This document shows, piece after piece, positions 1-7,881 of a stretch of 22,998 nt of DNA. Every line of letters starts with the position of its first letter. The stretch's first letter is position 1. Under the pieces are notes generated by a model, which worked only from the letters and a program-made list of their open reading frames with translations, was not told where the DNA came from and did no database searches. The position numbers and the translations under genes were made by a program. The stretch is from JADLEX01 sp964586775 (GTDB lineage: Bacteria > Lernaellota > Lernaellaia > JACKCT01), in assembly GCA_964586775.1 (NCBI GenBank), contig CAZPJD010000038.1, positions 1-22,998 on the forward strand. Reading direction: 5' to 3'.

Positions 1-1611
1 GACCTGACCGGTCGCAACCTCGCTGCTGCGCCGTGTCTGTCGGTGGGCGCCGCCTCGGGCGGTCGCCTCGTCAACGGCGTTCAACTGGCGTCCGCGCCCG
101 GCATGATCGTGCGAGACGGCCACAACTGGGGCACGCCGGAAACCGTCGCCGCGCTCAAGTACGCCGTGGCGAAGGTCAATCAGCAGTTTCCCAAGGGCAC
201 GCACCTGCTGGTCGTGGGCGACATCTCCGCCCAGAACGGCGGCAAACTTCGTCCGCATCGCTCGCACCAGTCGGGCCGCGACGTGGACATCAGCTTCTAT
301 CACAAGGGCAAGGGACAGCCGCGCTTCTTCGACTCGGCGACCGCCGAGAACCTCGACGTGCCGCGCACGTGGGCGCTGCTCGAAGCCCTGATGGAAGACA
401 ACAAGACCGAGTACATCTTCATCGACAGCGGCGTTCAGGCACTGTTGTACAACTACGTGAAGTACAAGCTCAAAGCGCCCGACTCGTACCTCGACACGGT
501 TTTCGAGGTTCACAGCCACAACCGCCGCGCGATGATCCGCCACGCGCGTGGACACCGGAACCACATTCACGCCCGGTTCTGGTCGCCGATCGCCGTGGCG
601 GCCGCGCGCAACTACTTCTACACCGACGAGCAGCTCGCGCGCCTCGCGCAGGCGGGCACGCCGCGTCATCCCGGCAACGGCTACATCCCGCTGGCGAGCC
701 TCGACAAGGTCGATCGCGGGCCGATGCCGAAGTTCCAGACGATCAAGGATTGGCGAACGGTTTGGACGAGCCACACGGTGCGCAAGGGTGAAACGCCCTC
801 GGCCATCGCCCGCCGATACGGTGTCAAAACCGCGACCCTGATGCGCTGGAACGGCCTGAAGAGCGCCAAGGCGCTCAAGCCGGGCCGCCGTCTCAAGGTG
901 CAGACGCGTAAGCAGGTGTCGATCCAGGTGCCCGTGGCGGGCTCGTGGGAAGACGCGGGCGACGCGCCGCAGGTGGCGTCGAACGCCGAACCGGCGAATC
1001 CGATCCCAGCCGCCGACGTACCGCAGCCGTCCCCCGGCGCGATGCCCGAGGCGACGACGGCCGCGAACGCTCCCGTTCCGGCCGCGGCTGCGGCTCCCGC
1101 TTACCGTACGGTGGAGCGCGTCGAGCGCGCCAAGGTGAAGTCGGGGGACACGCTTTCGTCGATCGCGAAACGCAATCGCACCACGGTCGATCAGATCGCG
1201 AGACTGAACGGGCTCAAGAAAAACTCCAAGCTCAAACCGGGCCAGTCGCTCAAGGTGCGCGTGAAAAAAGAGCGCATCCCCGTGGAGCCGACCGTGACCG
1301 CGCCGACGTCGGTGCCGGAAACGGCCGACAACGCGGTGACGATCGAGGAACCGACGAGCGAAGACTCCATCTCCATGGACGACGCCCTCGTCGATGCGGT
1401 GGACGTCGCCGCCGCCGAACCGACCGCGCCCCGCACCGTCGACATGGAATATCGCGTGATGGACGGAGACACGATCTACACGATCGCCAAGCGCTTCCGC
1501 CTCAATGTCTCCGATGTGTGCGCGTGGAACGGTCTGGCGGCTTCGCAGAAGCTCGAAACGGGCGCCAAGCTGAAGCTGAGGGTGCCGGCCGGCGGCGACT
1601 CCCCGGCCTGA
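1..1611 (+). CDS. mepA: Penicillin-insensitive murein endopeptidase (MepA, M74 family) with three LysM domains, 5' truncated
   Basis: The reading frame is open from base 1, so the true start lies upstream of the window; an internal GTG at 43 is only a fallback. Residue numbers below count from that GTG. The MepA zinc site is intact: SHQSGRDVD gives H75 and D82, and GHRNHIHARF (170-179) gives the HxxHxH ligands. Family members cut D-alanyl-meso-DAP cross-links in periplasmic peptidoglycan and are beta-lactam insensitive. Three LysM peptidoglycan-binding repeats follow at about 243-287, 361-407 and 468-514. They are separated by Pro/Ala/Glu-rich linkers. E. coli MepA is about 270 aa with no LysM, so this is a longer, wall-anchored architecture. 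The stop lies 6 nt before the M23 peptidase ATG, which suggests co-transcription. The catalytic assignment is strong; substrate preference is inferred. Confidence 0.9.
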   Translation, partial: DLTGRNLAAAPCLSVGAASGGRLVNGVQLASAPGMIVRDGHNWGTPETVAALKYAVAKVNQQFPKGTHLLVVGDISAQNGGKLRPHRSHQSGRDVDISFYHKGKGQPRFFDSATAENLDVPRTWALLEALMEDNKTEYIFIDSGVQALLYNYVKYKLKAPDSYLDTVFEVHSHNRRAMIRHARGHRNHIHARFWSPIAVAAARNYFYTDEQLARLAQAGTPRHPGNGYIPLASLDKVDRGPMPKFQTIKDWRTVWTSHTVRKGETPSAIARRYGVKTATLMRWNGLKSAKALKPGRRLKVQTRKQVSIQVPVAGSWEDAGDAPQVASNAEPANPIPAADVPQPSPGAMPEATTAANAPVPAAAAAPAYRTVERVERAKVKSGDTLSSIAKRNRTTVDQIARLNGLKKNSKLKPGQSLKVRVKKERIPVEPTVTAPTSVPETADNAVTIEEPTSEDSISMDDALVDAVDVAAAEPTAPRTVDMEYRVMDGDTIYTIAKRFRLNVSDVCAWNGLAASQKLETGAKLKLRVPAGGDSPA

Positions 1612-1617
1612 CGCCGC

Positions 1618-3498
1618 ATGACGCATAAGCCATTCGCCGCGGCCGCGATCCTCGGGATCGCGGCCGTTTTGTTTGCCCGCGCCGCACTCGCGCAATACGT
1701 CTTTCCGTTGCAGGGGCCGAAGATCGTCACGGCCACCGTCGGCGAGTACCGCATCGGCCATTACCACGCGGGGCTCGATCTCGGCACCGAGGGGCGGGAG
1801 GGCTTACCCGTCGTCGCCGCCCTGGCCGGGCGCGTTACGCGCCTGCGCGCGTCGGCGAACGGCTACGGCAAGGTCATCTACATGGCGCACGCGGGCGGCG
1901 TGGAAACGGTGTACGCGCACCTGTCCGAGTTCTCGCCCGCGCTCGACGCCTTCGCCAAGCGCCAGCAGTCGCCGGGCCGATTCGCCTTTTCGCAGACCTT
2001 CGGTGCGGGCGGGCCGTCGTTCGGCGCGGGCGACGTGATCGGGTACTCGGGTGTCACCGGCACCGACGTCCCCCATCTGCATTTCGAATTGCGCAAGGGC
2101 GGCGTACCCGTCAATCCGCTCCGGCACGGTCTCGCCATCCCCGATACGCAGCCGCCGTTGATCGAAAAGATCCTGCTCGAGCCGCTCGCCGCCAGAGCCC
2201 ATGGGCAGGGCACCTTTGATCGGGCAATAATTCCGTTCGAGGCGGGACGGATCGTCGCGCCCGTTGTGATCGGCGGCGAGGTCGGGCTCGCCGTGCAGAT
2301 CACCGACCACATCGACGGTTCGCCGCGCGATCTCGCGCCGTGGACGATCGGGTTCGAGATCGACGGCAGGCCGGTGTACGCCGTGCATTACGATCGCGCC
2401 GATTACGGCGACAAGGCCGTGTCGGAACTCGACTACCACTACGAACTCAAGGAAACGAAAGAAGGCGTATTCCATCGCCTCTATCGATACGCGTCCAAGA
2501 CGTTCGCGATGACGCACGCGGATGCCGAGGGGCCGCCAAAGCTCGCGCCCGGCGACCACCGCGCGCGAATTGTGGCGAGCGACGCGACGGGCAACGAGTC
2601 GATCGCAAGCTTCGTCATTCGCGTCGTCGATCCCGCGCCCGCTTCGCCGCCCTGCCCGCCCGCGCCATCGGCCGTCGAAATCCCCGCGTCGGCCACGACG
2701 TTCCGCGAGCGCGTGCTCGTGCTCGATTTGCCCGGCGCGGACCCGGTCGCATCGATCGCGGTGACGGCGAGGCTCTCCGAAGGCGGTGCGATCCGCGAGC
2801 TGGTCGCCGCGGGCGCGCGCGGTCGAATCACCGTCGATGTCCCGGGACCGGGCGAATTGACGATCAACGCGCGCGCCGGAGAAAAGGCTTACCGCTTCGC
2901 CGAACGCGTGCAGTGGATAAAGGACGGCGCGACGATCGCGTCGCCCGACGCGACGCTTACGATCCCCAAGGGCGCGGTCTTTCGCGAATCGCCCGTCATC
3001 GCCTTCGCCGCACCCGCTCCGCCCGCCGAGGGAATTCGCCTCACCAGTCGCGCACAGGTCTTCCATCAACCATGGCTGCCGATGCGCACACCGGTGCGTG
3101 TGCAGGTTTCGGGCGAAGCCGGCAGCCTGTACCTCGTCGATCGCGGCACGTGGTGGTATCTCGACGCGGGCCGCTCAAATGCGCACACCCACTTGGGCAC
3201 GTTTGCGCTCGCGCACGACACCGCCGCGCCGCGCATCGTCTCTGTCACGGCCGAGCCGCTCCGGGGTCGTTCGATGATCGTGGCGAGGTGCGAGGACGCG
3301 GGCGCGGGACTCGCATCGTCGGGCGCTCGGATGTGGATCGATGGGGCCGAGGTGCTCGCGGAGCCGCTGCCGGCGATGGGGCAGATCCGTCACATTCCGG
3401 ACGGAAGAATTCCGCCTGGCGAGCACGAAGTGCGTGTGGTGGTGATGGATCGGTCGGGGCAGAGCGCGTCAGGCCGGTTCATGGTGACCGTGCCCTGA
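1618..3498 (+). CDS. Secreted M23-family (LytM-like) metallopeptidase with large C-terminal beta-rich region
   Basis: This 626-aa protein starts at an ATG 6 nt after the upstream stop. There is no strong Shine-Dalgarno, so coupling to the preceding gene is likely. Residues 1-25 form a signal peptide ending ALA|QYVF. The M23 domain spans about 28-170. Its zinc ligands are H50 and D54 (HAGLD) plus the HLH pair at 153-155, and the conserved YAHL histidine is at 101. About 32 residues are inserted between YAHL and the GDVIGYSG strand. Residues about 170-626 have no recognised catalytic motif; they look like consecutive Ig-like or beta-sandwich modules. M23 enzymes cut peptide cross-links, and the complete ligand set argues for an active enzyme rather than an EnvC/NlpD-type activator. 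It stops 9 nt from the convergent transglycosylase gene. Confidence 0.87.
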   Translation: MTHKPFAAAAILGIAAVLFARAALAQYVFPLQGPKIVTATVGEYRIGHYHAGLDLGTEGREGLPVVAALAGRVTRLRASANGYGKVIYMAHAGGVETVYAHLSEFSPALDAFAKRQQSPGRFAFSQTFGAGGPSFGAGDVIGYSGVTGTDVPHLHFELRKGGVPVNPLRHGLAIPDTQPPLIEKILLEPLAARAHGQGTFDRAIIPFEAGRIVAPVVIGGEVGLAVQITDHIDGSPRDLAPWTIGFEIDGRPVYAVHYDRADYGDKAVSELDYHYELKETKEGVFHRLYRYASKTFAMTHADAEGPPKLAPGDHRARIVASDATGNESIASFVIRVVDPAPASPPCPPAPSAVEIPASATTFRERVLVLDLPGADPVASIAVTARLSEGGAIRELVAAGARGRITVDVPGPGELTINARAGEKAYRFAERVQWIKDGATIASPDATLTIPKGAVFRESPVIAFAAPAPPAEGIRLTSRAQVFHQPWLPMRTPVRVQVSGEAGSLYLVDRGTWWYLDAGRSNAHTHLGTFALAHDTAAPRIVSVTAEPLRGRSMIVARCEDAGAGLASSGARMWIDGAEVLAEPLPAMGQIRHIPDGRIPPGEHEVRVVVMDRSGQSASGRFMVTVP

Positions 3499-3507
3499 GC
3501 GCGCGGA

Positions 3508-4926
3508 TCACTTTTTCGCGCCGGGTACGATCTTGAGCTTCATCCCCGCCTTGAGCGTGTTGCCCTTGATCTTGTTGAGGCGCTTGATCGCGGCGACCGA
3601 CGTTTTGTACTTCTTCGCGATCCCGCCCAGCGTGTCGCCTTTTTTCACCTTGTAGTAGACGACTTTCTGTTTGCCGCCCTTGCCGCCCTGCGATTTCGGC
3701 GGTTCGCTGACCTTTGAGATCTCGTCCGGCGCGAGGTACGCCGACGGCCCAAGCGCGACGAGCGCCTTTTCGAATTCGTCCACGGTCTCGAGTGGAATGT
3801 TGATCTGGAAATTCGGGTCGTTTGGCGGCGTGGTCTGGCCGAGCAGAGCCGGGTTGAGCCGCTTGAGTTCGTCGTAGTCGTGGCCGGTCTTTTGCGCCAA
3901 GTCCGACAGCCGCGCCACACCCGAGAGCGCGACCTTTTTCACGCGCATCGGCTCGCTGGGCTCGACGTAGAATCCGTTGACCTCCGGGTCGCGCGCGATG
4001 GTCGCGGCCGCCATGAACTTCGGCACGTAGTCCATCGTCTCGGCCGGCAGCGACAGGTCCCAGTAGTTGCGATCGCCGCCCGCGTTCTGGATGGCGCGCG
4101 CCACGCACGCCTCGCCGCAGTTGTACGCCGCCAGCGAGAGCGCCCAGTCGTCGAACATGTCGTACAGGAACGCAAGATAGTCGGCAGCTGCGTAGGTCGC
4201 GCGAATCGGATCGCGGCGCTCGTCGACCCATTCATCGACGCGCATGCCGTACCGCCGTCCGGTGCTGGGGATGAACTGCCACAGGCCACACGCGGCGGCG
4301 GGCGAGTAGGCATACGGCGAGAATCCGGACTCGATGATCGGCAGGTACTTGAGATCCTCGGGCAGGCCGCGCTCGGCGAGGACCGACTCGATCATCTCGA
4401 AATAGGTGCCGGATCGCTCCAGATACTTCACCATCGAGCCGCGCCCGTTGGAGAGGTAGTAGTTGGTCCAGCGCTCGACGCGCTCATTGTACTGGATATC
4501 GAGATCGCCCGCGCTCTTCACCTGCGGCAGCGTTACACCGCGCAGACGCGCGACGCGCACCAACGCCACGTTGACTTGCAGGAACGCCTGATCGAGCTGC
4601 TCGCGGTGCTCGTCGCGGCCCTCTTCCTGAACGCGGTCGAGCAGGATGCGCAGCGCGATTCGATACTGGTGGTGCGCCTTGTCGTACTGCTGTTGACGCA
4701 GGTACTGATCGCCCTTGTGCAGACGGCCATGGACGGCGGAGATCGCCTCGGGCGCGGGCAGTTCCTTACGCGAATCGTCTTCTTCCGGCAGAGGGACGGT
4801 CTCATCGAGGTCATCGACCGGCGGGGTGTCTTTGGCTGTCTTGATGAACTGGCAGCCCGCGCCGAGCGCGACCACCAGCAGGCAGGTCGCGACGATCCGG
4901 GCGAAATGGCGCGGGCGCCTGGTCAT
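3508..4926 (-). CDS. mltD: MltD-like membrane-bound lytic murein transglycosylase, lipoprotein with one LysM
   Basis: The ATG at 4926 was chosen because GGAG lies 8 nt upstream and the protein then opens with a lipoprotein signal (LGAGC, lipidated C25). An upstream in-frame start at 5043 would add 39 residues before the signal. The protein is 472 aa. Residues about 68-135 resemble TPR-type helical pairs. The SLT domain covers about 160-330. Its catalytic Glu is E199 in IIESGF, followed by the MltD-type GLWQFIPSTG motif and an ALSLAAYNCG segment. A single LysM sits at about 421-468; E. coli MltD has two. The enzyme cleaves the MurNAc-GlcNAc glycan bond to give 1,6-anhydro ends at the inner face of the outer membrane. 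It faces two endopeptidase genes, so enzymes for both peptide and glycan bonds are clustered here. Confidence 0.9.
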   Translation of the reverse strand: MTRRPRHFARIVATCLLVVALGAGCQFIKTAKDTPPVDDLDETVPLPEEDDSRKELPAPEAISAVHGRLHKGDQYLRQQQYDKAHHQYRIALRILLDRVQEEGRDEHREQLDQAFLQVNVALVRVARLRGVTLPQVKSAGDLDIQYNERVERWTNYYLSNGRGSMVKYLERSGTYFEMIESVLAERGLPEDLKYLPIIESGFSPYAYSPAAACGLWQFIPSTGRRYGMRVDEWVDERRDPIRATYAAADYLAFLYDMFDDWALSLAAYNCGEACVARAIQNAGGDRNYWDLSLPAETMDYVPKFMAAATIARDPEVNGFYVEPSEPMRVKKVALSGVARLSDLAQKTGHDYDELKRLNPALLGQTTPPNDPNFQINIPLETVDEFEKALVALGPSAYLAPDEISKVSEPPKSQGGKGGKQKVVYYKVKKGDTLGGIAKKYKTSVAAIKRLNKIKGNTLKAGMKLKIVPGAKK

Positions 4927-5062
4927 ATGATCGCTCCGATTCCGAGCACGCCTCTCCCGGGAGTCGGTCGGATCTTGGAGTCCGACGGGCGCGTTCGGGG
5001 TCGATCGGATTGCGCCGACCTCATCCGGACCGGACGGGAGCACGAACCGATGGAAAACATCG

Positions 5063-5085
5063 CGGCGGCCCGGTTCGAGCCGCCG
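5063..5085 (-). terminator. Possible intrinsic terminator downstream of tRNA-Val
   Basis: There is a 7-bp GC-only stem (5063-5069 with 5079-5085) and a 9-nt loop. On the minus strand it is followed by CGATGTTTT. The T-run is short and offset from the stem, so termination strength is uncertain. The position 14 nt past the tRNA 3' end fits. Confidence 0.45.
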
Positions 5086-5099
5086 ATTTTCGCGTCATT

Positions 5100-5171
5100 T
5101 GGGCGGTACAGGATTTGAACCTGTGACTTCCACCGTGTGAGGATGGCACTCTACCGCTGAGTTAACCGCCC
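5100..5171 (-). tRNA. tRNA-Val (anticodon CAC)
   Basis: On the minus strand, 72 nt fold into a full cloverleaf. The acceptor stem is GGGCGGT/ACCGCCC and the discriminator is A at 5100. The D arm is ACTC/GAGT. The anticodon stem is CCATC/GGTGG with loop CTCACAC, giving anticodon CAC (reads GUG). The T arm is ACAGG/CCTGT with a TTCAAAT loop. CCA is not encoded, so it must be added after transcription. The gene stands alone, with a promoter 15 nt upstream and hairpins on both sides. Confidence 0.96.
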
Positions 5172-5185
5172 CGAATCGACGGGAG

Positions 5186-5214
5186 AATTTAGAACAGGAA
5201 TGGCGAAAAATCAA
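5186..5214 (-). promoter_or_regulatory. Predicted sigma70 promoter of tRNA-Val
   Basis: Read on the minus strand, TTGATT (5214-5209) is followed by a 17-nt spacer and TAAATT (5191-5186). Each hexamer matches consensus at four of six positions. The expected transcription start is near 5179, only a few nucleotides before the mature tRNA 5' end at 5171. Confidence 0.6.
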
Positions 5215-5230
5215 GCGCTCCCGATGCGAC

Positions 5231-5256
5231 AAAAGCCGGCCCGAAGGCCGGCTTTT
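5231..5256 (-). terminator. Strong bidirectional intrinsic terminator
   Basis: A perfect 7-bp stem GCCGGCC/GGCCGGC has a 4-nt CGAA-type loop. It is flanked by AAAA on the left and TTTT on the right, so it works on either strand. It lies 19 nt past the stop of the 853-aa lipoprotein and ends the three-gene envelope operon. It also insulates the tRNA promoter just beyond it. Confidence 0.88.
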
Positions 5257-5275
5257 GCTCTGGAATTTCAAGCTG

Positions 5276-7837
5276 TTAGGGCTCCAGATCGTCTTGGTCG
5301 AGGCCGCCCATCTGGCCGAAGGTGATCGGCACCGTCACGTCGAACGGATTGACGAAGGCGCTGATCGAATTGCCCTCGAGTTCCGTGAGCGACCAACCTT
5401 CCTGCGTCGGCGAGACCCAGTTGTAGCTGTAGAGCACCAGATAGGTCCAAGGTTCGGTATGGCCCGCGTCGGCCGGCATTTCCGGCGTGCCGTAGGGCGT
5501 ACCATTCTTGTCGAACAGGGTCAGGTAGATCTGCGCCTGGCCAGCGCTGGTCGCCGAGTTGATCGGCAGGAATTCGAGCGGCAGCGCCGGGAAGTACGGC
5601 ATCGGAATGCGATACGCCGTCTTGCCGGGGATGAAGTCGACGTAGCCGCCGGGGACGCCCGGCTCGCCCGAATTGGACTGCGCATACAGACCGACCTTGA
5701 GCGGCCACTCGCCCTCTTCATCCTTCTGGAAAAGCTTTGCGAAGGTTTCGCTCGCGGCGAACTCCGGCGGAACGGTAACGGTCACATCGACGTACAACGG
5801 ATCGAAGTAATTGCACAGGTTGACCGGCGCGGCCGGATTCGGTTTGCCGGAATCCGTGCACGCGTCCACGCAGTCCGACAGATCCGTGCAGCCGTTCAAC
5901 TCGGCCATCGTCTCTTTGATGCACTGGATGCGGCACGCGGACCAAGGGGCGACCGGATTCGCCTGAATCGTCTTGGTAAACTCCTCTCGGGACATGCCGT
6001 CGAAGCTGTCTTTGCCGAGACCGTCGGGATACACGTCGAAGACCGCCGTCGCCCAGACTTCGGCGTCGAAGGTGCAACCCACATATTTGGTGTCGCGCTT
6101 GTTCGGGTCGAGCGGGTTGAAGGGCTGGAACGGCACGTACATCCATGTGTCGCCGAATGCGCCGCGCACGAAAGCCTGATCGTCATTGTCGCCCGAGGGG
6201 CCTTTGGGATACAGGTTCCAACCGGAGTCGCCGTAGAACGTGAAAAGGCCCGACGCCAACGGCTGGTCGATGTAGAACGCGTAGGACTGGACGTCGTCCG
6301 ACTCGTCGAACTTGGTTTCGCGATCGTTCTGCGTCGTCGTGAAGATCGTGTTGTTGAGAATCTGGAAATTCCACTCGCCGAAGTCCTCGGTGTTCGCGAT
6401 GCCCCAGATATAGCCCTGGATGAACGCGACATCGAACTCGGGGAAGTCGACGAAGAACGACGGATTCACGACCCGCGTGTCGATGAAGCCCTTGCCCACG
6501 GTGTAGGCGTCGAGCTTCTCCTTGTAGACCTCGTACATGTCGAGATCGAAGCCGGCTGTGGCGAGCGCCCCATCGGAGGTGCGCGTCAAACCTTCCGTGG
6601 AAAAAGACCCGGTGTAGGCCGGACCGACCTTGTTGCATTCGAGTTGGCGAACGCCTTGATCGAGGATGCCGTCCTGAAACGCCACTGTGAACTCGTAATC
6701 GCCGTCGGGGAGATTCGGGAACGTGAAACCGAACAGGGCGCGGTCCTCGAAGCTGTTGCAGCCGACGCCCGCCGGCATGGCGAAACGAGTTTCCGCGCCG
6801 TTGATCGTGACGATCATTTCGCCGCCGCCGAGATTGCATTCCGCGTCCTTGTACATGAAGTACACGGAAAGCGACTGACTCCCGGAGATCGTAATGCCCT
6901 TCTCGGCCAAGCCGACCTGGTTGCCGGTCGCGACCATGTAAAGAACGTCGGACACTTCCGGCGCGGCTTCGCCGGCGCAACCGAAGACGTCCTCGAGATG
7001 CAGCGCGCGACAGTCGGCCGCGCAGGCGAGGACGTCGCTCTCGTTCTTGCATTCGTTCATCAGGCACGAGTTGTATCGCGTGCCGAAGTTGCCGTCGGCG
7101 CGCTGAAACAGGTTGTTCACGCAGTCGGCCTTCGTCCAGCCGTTCGTAAACGTCCCCGAAACCTCGTCACAAAAGTCGCGATAGTCGGGGCACTTGGCGT
7201 CCTGATCGCCCGCCCGCAACGGCTCCGCGCCTTCGTCCGCAGTGGAGTCGTTTGCCGGGGCCGGGGCGGACTTCGCCGTCGCATCCACCAAGCCGAAATT
7301 GTAGAACGTGAACTCGTCCGTCTCGTGGACGCCGGTGAGCAGGGCTTCTTCTTCCGAGTCGTTCACGCGGTCCATGTAGACCAGGGTGTTGTCCTGATCG
7401 ACGTACTCGCCCTTTTTGTATCCGAGCGCCGCGTTGCCGAGCACCCGGTCGGTCAGGATGTCGACGGGCACCTCGTATTCGGTCTGCCAAGGATAGAGCT
7501 TGGCCAGCGCGAAGGGCTGGCCGCCGGTGGCGAATCCGTCGTCGCCGAACGCGAGACCGATGATGCCCGCGTGCGGCTTGTTGATCTGATAGAATTTCTC
7601 GCCAACACCGTCGAGGTCGTTGTCCCACAGGTAGCCGAAGCGACCGGTGCCCTCGCCGTTGAAGTCCTTCTCCTGCACCACGCCGACCGGATCGGTCACG
7701 ATCTTGAACGTATCGTAACCCGCCGTGGGCAGCGTGGCCGATTCTTCCTCGCCTTCGAGTTGGCACGCCGCCGCGCCGGTCATCAGCAGGGCCGCGATGG
7801 CCAAGGGGGCCAGGGAGACGAACTTTTTCACGCGCAT
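5276..7837 (-). CDS. Large cysteine-rich lipoprotein of unknown function
   Basis: This 853-aa protein starts at an ATG with GGAGG 7 nt upstream. Residues 1-24 are a lipoprotein signal with lipidated C25 (GAAAC). A Ser/Thr/Glu-rich linker follows, then an acidic region to about 210. Cysteine cluster 1 contains C216, 223, 239, 258, 263, 272, 276 and 287. A beta-rich middle (about 295-630) holds C334, C360, C401 and C588. Cluster 2 contains C635, 639, 650, 656, 660 and 675. The remaining C-terminal part (676-853) has no cysteine. Excluding C25 there are 18 cysteines, an even number compatible with disulfides outside the cytoplasm. There is no catalytic motif I recognise. It lies 44 nt downstream of the protease/propeller/barrel gene and ends the operon, so it may be a surface partner of that protein. 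The function is unknown. Confidence 0.85.
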   Translation of the reverse strand: MRVKKFVSLAPLAIAALLMTGAAACQLEGEEESATLPTAGYDTFKIVTDPVGVVQEKDFNGEGTGRFGYLWDNDLDGVGEKFYQINKPHAGIIGLAFGDDGFATGGQPFALAKLYPWQTEYEVPVDILTDRVLGNAALGYKKGEYVDQDNTLVYMDRVNDSEEEALLTGVHETDEFTFYNFGLVDATAKSAPAPANDSTADEGAEPLRAGDQDAKCPDYRDFCDEVSGTFTNGWTKADCVNNLFQRADGNFGTRYNSCLMNECKNESDVLACAADCRALHLEDVFGCAGEAAPEVSDVLYMVATGNQVGLAEKGITISGSQSLSVYFMYKDAECNLGGGEMIVTINGAETRFAMPAGVGCNSFEDRALFGFTFPNLPDGDYEFTVAFQDGILDQGVRQLECNKVGPAYTGSFSTEGLTRTSDGALATAGFDLDMYEVYKEKLDAYTVGKGFIDTRVVNPSFFVDFPEFDVAFIQGYIWGIANTEDFGEWNFQILNNTIFTTTQNDRETKFDESDDVQSYAFYIDQPLASGLFTFYGDSGWNLYPKGPSGDNDDQAFVRGAFGDTWMYVPFQPFNPLDPNKRDTKYVGCTFDAEVWATAVFDVYPDGLGKDSFDGMSREEFTKTIQANPVAPWSACRIQCIKETMAELNGCTDLSDCVDACTDSGKPNPAAPVNLCNYFDPLYVDVTVTVPPEFAASETFAKLFQKDEEGEWPLKVGLYAQSNSGEPGVPGGYVDFIPGKTAYRIPMPYFPALPLEFLPINSATSAGQAQIYLTLFDKNGTPYGTPEMPADAGHTEPWTYLVLYSYNWVSPTQEGWSLTELEGNSISAFVNPFDVTVPITFGQMGGLDQDDLEP

Positions 7838-7881
7838 GTCCTATCCTCCAGGCGGGCGCGCCGCGCGCGCCGTCCGTTCCG

